This document shows positions 1 through 6,595 of a stretch of DNA of 29,596 nucleotides, piece by piece. Below the pieces are notes generated by a model, which saw nothing but the letters and a program-made list of their open reading frames with translations, had not been told where the DNA came from and ran no database searches. Source of the stretch: Oscillospiraceae bacterium (GTDB taxonomy: Bacteria > Bacillota > Clostridia > Oscillospirales > Oscillospiraceae); the NCBI GenBank assembly GCA_020025715.1, contig JAHHRQ010000018.1, forward strand, positions 1-29,596, given 5' to 3'. Position 1 is the stretch's first letter, and every line of letters begins with the position of its first letter. The position numbers and the translations under genes were made by a program.

Positions 1-143
1 TCAGCGGGAGCTTCTGCAGGCTCTTCTGCGGGGACAGATGCTGTCTCTTTTTCGGGAGCCTGATTTGCGGAGTCGTCACCGCCGCATGCGCCCAGTGCGA
101 ATACCATAGCCATGGCGAGTAAAACGCATAATAATTTTTTCAT
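1..143 (-). CDS. Lipoprotein, N-terminal part (cut by window edge)
   Basis: The minus strand opens with ATG at 143 and stays open to the window edge (47 codons visible). The first 20 residues are a typical lipoprotein signal: MKK, a hydrophobic stretch, then the lipobox LGAC with the lipidated Cys at residue 20. After it comes a Gly/Asp start and an Ala/Pro/Glu-rich flexible segment, usual for surface lipoproteins such as solute-binding proteins of ABC importers. The RBS AAAGGA lies about 9 bases upstream of ATG. The mature domain lies outside the window, so function cannot be assigned; substrate-binding protein is only the commonest possibility. A strong promoter is visible upstream. Confidence 0.8.
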   Translation of the reverse strand, partial: MKKLLCVLLAMAMVFALGACGGDDSANQAPEKETASVPAEEPAEAPA

Positions 144-186
144 TCTTTTTTTCCTTTCATTATGTTGACTGCAAAATTATGGAGCT

Positions 187-243
187 GAAGCTTAAAGCTT
201 CTTCCAGTTTTCTTCATTATACATCCTCACGCTTCATTGTCAA
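187..243 (-). promoter_or_regulatory. Consensus promoter plus dyad for the lipoprotein gene
   Basis: On the minus strand TTGACA (243-238), 16 bases, TATAAT (221-216): both hexamers match the vegetative consensus exactly. A perfect 7+7 dyad, GAAGCTT-T-AAGCTTC on the minus strand (201-187), lies about 8 to 22 bases downstream of the expected start site near 209. It could be a repressor operator or a small leader hairpin. The leader to the ATG at 143 is about 65 bases. Confidence 0.7.
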
Positions 244-448
244 CAGAAAAATAAGGCTTACATTTTCTTTATACTTTCATATAATTTTTAAGCTTTTTTC
301 CGCATTTCTCTGTTTTTTCTCTACGAATAATTTTTTGAATTTGTTTTGGGGCTTTTCGGGGCGGAATTTTATAAAAAACGCTGATAATGGCGAATTTCGC
401 ATAATACGCAAATCTGAACCGCGTCCGAAAAAAATTTTAAAATAAAAA

Positions 449-474
449 GGAGCGCAGGCTAAAAGCTACGCCCC
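449..474 (-). terminator. Intrinsic terminator, minus strand
   Basis: On the minus strand GGGGCG pairs with CGCTCC (one G-T pair), with an inner GCT/AGC pairing, followed by TTTTT (448-444). It probably ends transcription coming from the HD-domain gene at 764-1303, or isolates the lipoprotein promoter downstream. Confidence 0.5.
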
Positions 475-490
475 ATAATGAAGTTTTTGA

Positions 491-531
491 AAGATACGGT
501 ACATTCCCGCTTTGAGATTGTACCGTATCTT
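491..531. other. 13-bp inverted repeat
   Basis: AAGATACGGTACA (491-503) is perfectly complementary to TGTACCGTATCTT (519-531), with a 15-base loop. Only an interrupted T-rich stretch follows on the plus strand, so it is a weak terminator at best. It is the middle of three hairpins in the gene-free region 144-763. Confidence 0.55.
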
Positions 532-556
532 TATCTTCTTTTCACAAAACAGAATA

Positions 557-595
557 GCAGGTGCCGAAAAATCCGGACACCTGCCCATCTTTTTT
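557..595. terminator. Hairpin with T-run, possible bidirectional terminator
   Basis: GCAGGTGCCG (557-566) pairs with CGG-A-CACCTGC (574-584), with one bulged A. A T-run follows on the plus strand (589-595), and on the minus strand a shorter interrupted T-rich run follows the stem. No convincing plus-strand gene precedes it, so it most likely serves the minus-strand HD gene. Confidence 0.45.
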
Positions 596-763
596 ATGCA
601 TTTTCTTGCAGAGATTTTAGAAGCCCACTGCTAACGATTGCACTGTTTTACGCCTCTTTGGAGTATAAACGTTATGCTTGCTAAAATGATAATCGTGAAT
701 TTATATTCTTCCATTAGTGTTAGAAAGACCTGAATAGGGTGAACACTTAAACAAGCAGCATTA

Positions 764-1303
764 TTAAATTCCACTTTCGGATAATTTCTTTTTCGTATCC
801 TCATTGATTGCCGCCTTCAGCGCTTTCATATAGTCCGAAAAAGCCACCTGCTTTTCTCCATGTACAAGATTCAATGTATACTCTTTAGGAATCCATGTTG
901 ATATATCTGCTTCATTATGCTGAATCAAAACTTCCAGTTTATCAATCGCCTTATAGATTTTTGATTCGAGCGTTTTCTGTGCCTCCATCTCAGCGTATAT
1001 CTCTGACATTTCTTGAGCAAAAGGCTGCGGCAAACTGTCTACCCATTGATTCAGCAGGTGTTCCTCTGTTGCTTCATCATTCGAGGTCTTTACAAAAGTC
1101 GGAATATCACCGGTAAACACTTCGCCCAAGTCATGAATCATACACATACGGATGACTTTATCAATGTCTGCCTCAGGAAACTCGTCCTTCATCAAATAAG
1201 CCATCATTGTCATACGCCAGCTATGTTCAGCAACACTTTCGTGACGGCCAGTTGATGTCCATGAATGTCTTGTTGCATTTTTCAGATTTTCAATGGTGTG
1301 CAT
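764..1303 (-). CDS. HD-domain phosphohydrolase, YfbR/5'-nucleotidase-like (start-proximal TGA)
   Basis: The 179-residue product has the HD-superfamily metal-binding pattern: SVAEHSW near residues 23-29 and IHDLGEVFTGDIP near residues 56-68. Relatives of this type (HD_3 family) include deoxynucleoside 5'-monophosphatases such as YfbR; the exact substrate cannot be read from sequence. The ATG at 1303 has no RBS. A good RBS, AGGAGGG (1345-1339), lies 8 bases before an in-frame ATG at 1330, but codon 4 from that ATG is TGA (1321-1319), followed by RFLQEM and then the listed start. The N-terminus therefore looks truncated by a nonsense change, with possible re-initiation at 1303. All HD residues are downstream of it, so the protein may still be made and active. 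It is monocistronic with its own promoter. Confidence 0.75.
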   Translation of the reverse strand: MHTIENLKNATRHSWTSTGRHESVAEHSWRMTMMAYLMKDEFPEADIDKVIRMCMIHDLGEVFTGDIPTFVKTSNDEATEEHLLNQWVDSLPQPFAQEMSEIYAEMEAQKTLESKIYKAIDKLEVLIQHNEADISTWIPKEYTLNLVHGEKQVAFSDYMKALKAAINEDTKKKLSESGI

Positions 1304-1533
1304 TTCTTGTAGAAAACGTCAAATCTCCATACGTGTTACCCTCCTATTTAAGCGTTAGATAAATTCTGATAAATTTAGCTCTTAAGTTATCAATATTATA
1401 TCATGGCCTGCTGAATTTGCTAACTATTTTTCAGGAACCGTATGATTATCAGTTGTAAAAATTGATTGGAATTCTCAGGAAAAAAATGTTTGACGGGAAA
1501 AGACTTTATCCTTTTCCAACTGTTGGATAAAAA
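1304..1533. other. Intergenic region upstream of the HD gene
   Basis: It holds the short blocked leader frame (ATG at 1330, TGA at 1321-1319), the RBS at 1345-1339 and the promoter at 1395-1423. The AT-rich remainder up to the terminator at 1534 shows no supported gene. Confidence 0.5.
1395..1423 (-). promoter_or_regulatory. Promoter of the HD-domain gene
   Basis: Minus strand TTAGCA (1423-1418), 17 bases, TATAAT (1400-1395). Perfect -10 and a 4 of 6 -35. The expected start near 1388 gives a leader of about 58 bases to the AGGAGGG-associated ATG at 1330. Confidence 0.55.
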
Positions 1534-1565
1534 ATCATGGGCAATCCCGAAGGATTGCCCATGAT
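1534..1565 (-). terminator. Strong intrinsic terminator of the CBS-protein operon
   Basis: A perfect 14-bp stem (1534-1547 with 1552-1565) with a 4-base loop that reads TTCG on the minus strand, followed on that strand by a T-run. It ends the transcription unit of the two CNNM/CorC genes, 7 bases after the stop of the candidate 35-residue ORF. Confidence 0.85.
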
Positions 1566-1571
1566 AGATTG

Positions 1572-1679
1572 TTATGTGTAAATCGGCTCTACATCACCAG
1601 ATGAATACATAATTCGTGTTTTCTGAATCTGTTCCTTATCCGGTGTATGCCAAAGATGCACTTTTTTAAAGTTTATCAA
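1572..1679 (-). CDS. Possible 35-residue ORF coupled to the CBS-protein gene
   Basis: A small frame begins with TTG (1679-1677) overlapping the TGA of the upstream gene, with GAGG 7 bases before it, and ends in TAA at 1574-1572 just before the terminator hairpin. The product is hydrophilic, with a middle segment reading LWHTPDKEQIQKTRI and an end reading GDVEPIYT. It resembles no family I recognise. It could be a small translationally coupled protein, a remnant of a lost gene's C-terminus, or chance. The TTG start and lack of homology keep confidence low. Confidence 0.25.
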   Translation of the reverse strand: MINFKKVHLWHTPDKEQIQKTRIMYSSGDVEPIYT

Positions 1680-2950
1680 TCATTTTCCTCTGGGGGAAGC
1701 GTCTTTACAAGCACTCTCTCCACACGTCTGCCGTCCATAACAAGGACGCTGATCTGGAGGTTTTCATACTTAAAGCTATCACCGGGCTTGGGATAGGTTC
1801 CGAACTTCTCCACAGTCCAGCCGCCCACAGTATCGCTGTCAGCCTCAAAGTTTTCCTCCGGAATACCCATAAGCTCCAGAAAATCATCCAGAACCATGTC
1901 GCCGTCAAGCTCGTATTCGTCGTCATTTCTGCGAATTACTTCCTGCTCAACGTCGTCTGTCTCGTCCCAGATTTCGCCGACAATCTGCTCCAGCACGTCC
2001 TCCATGGAGAGAACGCCCAGAGTGCCGCCGTACTCATCGGAAACAACTGCCAGATGCTGTCTTGCCTTTCTGAGCTGGCTCAGAACTGCCGGAAGCTTCA
2101 TTGTCTTATAAACATAGCAGGGCGGCATCAGCAGTTTTCTGATGTCCACATGCTCATACTCAGTCATAGCCTTAAGGAAATGATTGAGGTACAGAACGCC
2201 GATCACGTTATCAATACTGTCCTCATAAACGGGCAGTCTTGAATACGGAGAATTTTCGATAAGGTTTATAATTTCATCCCAGTCATCGTCAATGTCTATT
2301 GCCACCACATCAACTCTGGCGGTCATGACCTCGGAGGCTGAAATCTCCGAAAAGTCAATGGCAGCCTGAATAAGCTCGGACTGGTCCTCATCCAGAACAT
2401 CTTCATCCTCGGCAGTCTCTATAATAGAGTGGAGCTCGTCCACTGCCTCATCCTGCTCGTCATCCCCGGTACCCTTCATGCCTCGGGTGATGAGATTTAT
2501 ACTGTTCACCACAAGCCATATAACGGGCTTAAAGATTATCATCAGGAAATGGATAAAGGGTGCATTTTTCTCAGCTGTTCTGTTGGCGCTCTTTTTGGCG
2601 CATATCTTCGGGATGGTCTCACCGAAAATAATTACAAGGACAGTGATAATCAGGGTGGAAAGCCATGTAAATCTGCCGCTGTTCTCCTCGCCCACGATCA
2701 TAATAACAAGAACTGAGCTAAGGGAAGATGCCGCAATGTTTACAAGGTTATTGCCGATTAAAATGGCGCCCAGAGCGTCATCGTAATGATCCACGATTTT
2801 AAGTGCAAGGCCCGCTTTTTTGGAGCCTCCGTCTCTGGTTTTTTCAAGTCTCACAGGGTTGCATGAGGAATAGGACATTTCAGAGGCTGAAAAATAAGCA
2901 GAGAAGAAAACGCAAACGGCTATACCCGCAATAACAAAGTAAATGCTCAC
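1676..2950 (-). CDS. CNNM/CorC-type transporter, DUF21 + CBS pair + CorC_HlyC (second copy)
   Basis: The 424-residue product starts with a DUF21 (CNNM) membrane domain (about residues 1-180, with several hydrophobic segments and NNLVNIAASSL), followed by two CBS domains (about 200-330, EVMTARVDVVAIDID and SMEDVLEQIVGEIWDE) and a C-terminal CorC_HlyC domain (about 345-420). Proteins of this build sit in the cytoplasmic membrane; characterised relatives act in Mg2+ (sometimes Co2+) efflux or homeostasis, and the old name hemolysin is misleading. Its ATG overlaps the stop of the upstream paralogue by four bases, so the two are translationally coupled. Length is normal for the family. Ion specificity is not readable from sequence. 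Confidence 0.9.
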   Translation of the reverse strand: MSIYFVIAGIAVCVFFSAYFSASEMSYSSCNPVRLEKTRDGGSKKAGLALKIVDHYDDALGAILIGNNLVNIAASSLSSVLVIMIVGEENSGRFTWLSTLIITVLVIIFGETIPKICAKKSANRTAEKNAPFIHFLMIIFKPVIWLVVNSINLITRGMKGTGDDEQDEAVDELHSIIETAEDEDVLDEDQSELIQAAIDFSEISASEVMTARVDVVAIDIDDDWDEIINLIENSPYSRLPVYEDSIDNVIGVLYLNHFLKAMTEYEHVDIRKLLMPPCYVYKTMKLPAVLSQLRKARQHLAVVSDEYGGTLGVLSMEDVLEQIVGEIWDETDDVEQEVIRRNDDEYELDGDMVLDDFLELMGIPEENFEADSDTVGGWTVEKFGTYPKPGDSFKYENLQISVLVMDGRRVERVLVKTLPPEEND

Positions 2951-4230
2951 TTTTCTTCGCCTCCTTCCTCAGTTTCGGGAAGTCTGGACACATTCAGCTT
3001 CAATATTCTGTTGTGCTCCATTGCTGCAACCGTAATCTTGAGTTCATGGTAAGTGAAGCTGTCCCCTACCTTGGGTATCTCGGTAAACTGCTCATAGGCC
3101 CATTCGCCCATAAGGGTGTTTACCAGCTCCTCATCTTCCTCAGGGTCCTCAAAATCCATATGCTCAAAGACGTCGCTCACCGTCTCATCAGCTTCCGCCT
3201 GACATGCGCCGCCATCAATATCCACTATGGTTTCCTCCACGATGTCATCCTCGTCCCAGATTTCGCCAACCAGCTCCTCCAGAATATCCTCCACCGTAAC
3301 TATACCCAGTGTGCCGCCGAAGTTATCGGTGACAACTGCCATATTTATACGTGCCTTGGACATTACAGGCAGAAGCTCGTCAATATTGGTGCTCTGGTGA
3401 ACGAAGAAGGCTTCGTCCAGAAGGGGTCTTATATCAAGCTCCCCGCCGGCTTTGAGATAGGCTTTAATATATCTTCTTATCTGAAGAATACCTATAATAT
3501 TGTCGATGCTGCCCTCGTAAACGGGAATTCTGCTGTGGTTCTGGGATTTGACATAGCTGAGAATTTCGGCGGGTGAGTTTTTAATATCCACTGCCGCAAC
3601 GTCAACTCTGGGAGTCAGAACGCTCTCAACGGTGAGATCACCGAACTGCAAAGCAGAAGAAATAAGGTCGCCCTGATCCTCATCAAGGCTGCCCTCCTCG
3701 GTCATATCCTCGATGATGTCATAAAGCTCATCCTCGGTAACGGATATTTCCGGGTCGCCCTCGGTGATTTTCGATGCTGCCTGACCGATTTTGGTAAGCA
3801 GAACCGAGAAAATTTTAAACAGCTTCATAAAGAAGCTGATGGGTGCGGCACACATCTTTGCCAGCTTTTCGCTGTATTTTTTTGCGATGCTCTTGGGGAG
3901 CATTTCTCCAAAATAAAAAACCACCAGAGTGGTTAAGATTGTGCTGAGTGAAACCGCATTCAGACCCCATCTTTTTGTAACTGCAACAGTTACTATGGAG
4001 GCTGTTGCGATATGTACTATATTAGTACATATAAGCAGGGTGCTGATAGCTAAATCGAAGTTATCAAGAATTGCCAATGCTTTTTTTGCGCTGCTGTCTC
4101 CCCTCTCTGCAGCTATTTTAATCTTGCTGCGTGAAGCGGAGGCAAAAGATGTTTCGGCAACGGCAAAAAACGCCGCGCAGAACACCAGAATGATTGCAAA
4201 TATCCATGGCAATCGACTGCCGTCATCCAT
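2947..4230 (-). CDS. CNNM/CorC-type transporter, DUF21 + CBS pair + CorC_HlyC (first copy)
   Basis: The 427-residue product has the same architecture as its downstream neighbour: DUF21 membrane domain (about 1-180, starting with a long hydrophobic segment after MDDGSRLPW), CBS pair (about 205-335, ESVLTPRVDVAAVDIK and TVEDILEELVGEIWDED) and CorC_HlyC (about 350-420). The loop between CBS2 and CorC_HlyC is longer and very acidic. It is the promoter-proximal gene of a two-gene operon, with the promoter at 4270-4298. Two diverged paralogues in one operon suggest a heteromeric complex, since this family works as dimers; that is inference. AAAGGAG lies about 14 bases upstream of ATG, rather far. 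Confidence 0.9.
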   Translation of the reverse strand: MDDGSRLPWIFAIILVFCAAFFAVAETSFASASRSKIKIAAERGDSSAKKALAILDNFDLAISTLLICTNIVHIATASIVTVAVTKRWGLNAVSLSTILTTLVVFYFGEMLPKSIAKKYSEKLAKMCAAPISFFMKLFKIFSVLLTKIGQAASKITEGDPEISVTEDELYDIIEDMTEEGSLDEDQGDLISSALQFGDLTVESVLTPRVDVAAVDIKNSPAEILSYVKSQNHSRIPVYEGSIDNIIGILQIRRYIKAYLKAGGELDIRPLLDEAFFVHQSTNIDELLPVMSKARINMAVVTDNFGGTLGIVTVEDILEELVGEIWDEDDIVEETIVDIDGGACQAEADETVSDVFEHMDFEDPEEDEELVNTLMGEWAYEQFTEIPKVGDSFTYHELKITVAAMEHNRILKLNVSRLPETEEGGEEK

Positions 4231-4269
4231 ATTCGGATTTACATCTCCTTTAGACCTAAATTAGCTTAT

Positions 4270-4298
4270 AGTATAACATATCCTGAAAATGCAGTCAA
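4270..4298 (-). promoter_or_regulatory. Promoter of the CNNM/CorC operon
   Basis: Minus strand TTGACT (4298-4293), 17 bases, TATACT (4275-4270): 5 of 6 in each hexamer with ideal spacing. The expected start near 4263 gives a leader of about 33 bases. Confidence 0.75.
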
Positions 4299-4364
4299 TA
4301 TTAGGAATGTTACTTAACTTTAAACTTTTCCTTATTTTACAGTCTTTTCCAGTCTCTCGAAAGG

Positions 4365-4395
4365 AAAAACCGGCCGAAAATCGACCGGTTTTTTT
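4365..4395 (-). terminator. Terminator of the hydrogenase operon
   Basis: CCGG...CCGG stem (4370-4376 with 4382-4388, one mismatch) extended by A/T pairs, with T-runs on both sides. It lies about 25 bases after the last hydrogenase gene on the minus strand and also isolates the CNNM/CorC promoter. Confidence 0.75.
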
Positions 4396-4417
4396 GTTTA
4401 TTGTTCAGGTTCAGCCC

Positions 4418-5107
4418 TCACATAATTATGCACTTTTTGGGGCAGGAATCTGCGCAGGTTCCGCAGGCAATGCACTTTTCATCGTCCAGAGTCCATGTCT
4501 TTGAGGCTCTGTCAACGGTGATTGCCTCCATGGGGCATTTCTTTGCACAAATGCCGCAGAAAACGCACTTGGAAGGATCGCTGACAGGCTTTCCGTCATC
4601 TCTGGGGACAACAGGACATGCGGGAGCGGCTTCTTCCTTCTTTTCCTCTGCCTTGGGAGCAGCTGCTGACTCTTTTGCAGCGGGGGCTTCTTTGGCTGCC
4701 GGTGAGGCGGCGGGCTGGGTGGGAGCAGACTTTTTCACAGGAGCCTTCTTAATGAAGGTGCCTGTTACAATAAGGTCTTCCTCCTTGGTGGCTATCATGT
4801 GATAGTCATCGGTAAGCTCTATTGCGTGGGTAGAGCAGAAATCCGCACAATGAGAGCAGAAAGTGCATGAACCCAGATTGAAGGTACGGGTTACCTTGTC
4901 CCCTTCCTCAGTCTTTTCAACAACCGTGCTTATTGCTCCGCCTGCACACACGCGCTGGCACATGCCGCAGTTAATACATTTATCGGGATGAAAAACGATT
5001 CTGCCTCTGTAACGGGGAGCGGCGGGGCTGGGCTTTACGGGGTACATTTCACAGCTTGACTTACTGAAAAGCTGGGACACAGCTTCTTTTAAGAACGGTA
5101 ATTCCAT
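4418..5107 (-). CDS. Polyferredoxin subunit of the membrane-bound hydrogenase (MbhN/EchF-like fused to a second dicluster ferredoxin)
   Basis: The 229-residue product carries four [4Fe-4S] motifs in two pairs. Cys 44/47/50/54 and 81/84/87/91 form an NuoI/MbhN/EchF-type dicluster domain that would bridge to the small subunit. Residues about 122-167 are a low-complexity Ala/Lys/Glu/Pro linker. Cys 181/184/187/191 and 212/215/218/222 form a compact bacterial 2[4Fe-4S] ferredoxin-like domain. Archaeal MbhN and EchF are usually only as long as the first half (established knowledge, from memory), so the second half is an added domain. It is the last gene of the operon; its ATG shares one base with the stop of the small-subunit gene (TAATG), and GAGGGA lies upstream. 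Role: electron entry from soluble ferredoxin, with the added domain perhaps acting as a tethered carrier. Confidence 0.92.
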   Translation of the reverse strand: MELPFLKEAVSQLFSKSSCEMYPVKPSPAAPRYRGRIVFHPDKCINCGMCQRVCAGGAISTVVEKTEEGDKVTRTFNLGSCTFCSHCADFCSTHAIELTDDYHMIATKEEDLIVTGTFIKKAPVKKSAPTQPAASPAAKEAPAAKESAAAPKAEEKKEEAAPACPVVPRDDGKPVSDPSKCVFCGICAKKCPMEAITVDRASKTWTLDDEKCIACGTCADSCPKKCIIM

Positions 5108-5547
5108 TACATCTGTTCCCTCTTTTCTTTAAGTATTTTTGTTGCCAGTGCAAGACCGTCGATTATGGCCTCAGGTCTGGGAGCGCAGCCGGCTATATCC
5201 ACATCAACATGGACGTATTTGCTCAGAGGGCCTGCCACTGAGTAGCTGCCTTTAAAGACGTTGCCGGACTGGGGGCAGGAACCCACAGTTACAATGCAGC
5301 GAGGCTCGGGGATCTGGGAAATGGCTCTCAGAACTCTGGGCAGGGACTGTTTTGTAACAGGGCCTGTCACCACTGCAATATCAGCGTGGCGGGGAGAGCC
5401 GGTAAGCTTAAATCCAAGGCGCTCTGCATCAAAACGAGGAGTGAGCACTGATACGATCTCAATGTCGCAGCCGTTGCAGGAGCCGGCGTTTATGTGGAAA
5501 AGCCACGGTGATTTTGCGGTACTCTCCGCGATAAGCTTTTTAAACAT
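5107..5547 (-). CDS. mbhJ: [NiFe] hydrogenase small subunit, NuoB/MbhJ-like
   Basis: The ATG at 5547 was chosen because AGGAGGGG lies a few bases upstream; the longer frame from 5586 runs back into the preceding gene. The 146-residue product has the four ligands of the proximal [4Fe-4S] cluster, Cys24, Cys27, Cys91 and Cys121, in GSCNGCDIE, VGSCPQSG and IAGCAPRPEA. It lacks the extra cluster domains and Tat signal of uptake hydrogenases, as expected for a cytoplasm-facing group 4 enzyme. It would carry electrons from the polyferredoxin to the NiFe site. It lies 13 bases after the NuoH-like gene and touches the polyferredoxin gene. Confidence 0.93.
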   Translation of the reverse strand: MFKKLIAESTAKSPWLFHINAGSCNGCDIEIVSVLTPRFDAERLGFKLTGSPRHADIAVVTGPVTKQSLPRVLRAISQIPEPRCIVTVGSCPQSGNVFKGSYSVAGPLSKYVHVDVDIAGCAPRPEAIIDGLALATKILKEKREQM

Positions 5548-5560
5548 TTTCACCCCTCCT

Positions 5561-6583
5561 TTATAAACCGTACCAGGCCAGAACAAGGCTCAGCAGTGCG
5601 AAAGCCGAAACCACGGTCCAGTAGAATTTGAACACCTGCTCGATTTTAAGTCTGGCAGTGATTGCGTGAACAAGAGAAATGCTCACGATAGTCACAAGCA
5701 CGCAGAGCAGGAACATAATGATAAGATTAAGCAGGAAGCTTACCACCGCTGCCGCAGCACCGGAGAGAACCAGAGACACAAGGTGCTCAACTCCGCTGCC
5801 TATTCCGCCGAAGAAGAGGGCAACAAAAATAGAGGTCATGGTGAGCATCTTAATGCTGTGGCTCAGCTTGTAGACTGCAAGAGGATGTCCGGAATACTCG
5901 CAGAGCATACCTTCGCAGATCTCGGTTTCCGCCTCAGCCGCATCAAAAGGGTGGTTTCCGGTTTCACCGGGGATTACAAGCAGCATTGCAACCGCTGCGG
6001 GAATCATGCTGGCCTTCATAATAAGGCTGCCGTTTTCCATCTGGTAACGGGCAATCTCGGTAAAGGAGAATACAAGGCCGGTACCCATGGCATTACCCAC
6101 CGCTTTACCGACTGCAAGCAGCACCAGAACCAGAGGCAGCTCACATGCAATAATGGTGACCATCTCACGGGAGAGGCCAACGCCTGCATAGGGAGAGCCG
6201 GAGGAAGCAGCGCCCACAATAACGGAAATTGCGGGGATAAGGAGCAGATAGAGAATAACGATAATATCTGCCATGCCTGAGAAGGCAGTAAAATCAAATA
6301 TAGGCACAAAAAGCTGAATTACAACCAGTGCCGCAAGTCCGAAAAGAGGTGCAAGCAGGAATGTGGTCTTATGTGCCGCTGCCGGAACTATGGTCTCCTT
6401 ACCGCAGAGCTTAAAGAAATCATAGAAGGGCTGGAGCACCGGGGGGCCCACTCTCTTCTGCATCTTTGCAACCATTTTTCTGTCAATTCCGCTGAGCAAC
6501 ATTCCGCCGATGAAGCAGAACAGGAAGCCGGGGAAAATAAGGACATATCCTAAATAACGCAGTGAATCAAGAAATATACTCAT
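5561..6583 (-). CDS. mbhM: Membrane anchor subunit, NuoH/MbhM-like
   Basis: The 340-residue protein is strongly hydrophobic with about eight membrane segments. The NuoH-family cytoplasmic loop is clear at about residues 206-232, GETGNHPFDAAEAETE and CEYSG, rich in the acidic residues that couple electron transfer to ion movement in complex I. KRVGPPVLQPFYDFFKL near 43-59 is also family-typical. It anchors the peripheral hydrogenase to the membrane arm. The RBS AAGGAGGTG is very strong. It lies between the MrpD-like gene (12-base gap) and the small-subunit gene. Confidence 0.93.
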   Translation of the reverse strand: MSIFLDSLRYLGYVLIFPGFLFCFIGGMLLSGIDRKMVAKMQKRVGPPVLQPFYDFFKLCGKETIVPAAAHKTTFLLAPLFGLAALVVIQLFVPIFDFTAFSGMADIIVILYLLLIPAISVIVGAASSGSPYAGVGLSREMVTIIACELPLVLVLLAVGKAVGNAMGTGLVFSFTEIARYQMENGSLIMKASMIPAAVAMLLVIPGETGNHPFDAAEAETEICEGMLCEYSGHPLAVYKLSHSIKMLTMTSIFVALFFGGIGSGVEHLVSLVLSGAAAAVVSFLLNLIIMFLLCVLVTIVSISLVHAITARLKIEQVFKFYWTVVSAFALLSLVLAWYGL

Positions 6584-6595
6584 GTTCCCACCTCC

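Larger units (their letters stand above)
144..763. other. Gene-free region of about 620 bases
   Basis: Apart from the lipoprotein promoter and three hairpins listed separately, I see no supported gene. Two plus-strand open frames (179-445 and 478-684) have no RBS, run through the promoter, dyad or hairpins, and have AT-driven compositions rich in Phe, Lys, Ser and Leu, so they are not called. Confidence 0.6.

Noticed and set aside
179..684. Two plus-strand ORFs of 88 and 68 residues
   Set aside because: No RBS, composition driven by AT-rich DNA, and they run through a promoter, dyads and hairpins.
5666..6280. 204-residue plus-strand ORF rich in His, Asn and Lys
   Set aside because: It lies fully opposite the well-supported NuoH-like gene; its composition reflects the reverse complement of membrane-protein codons.
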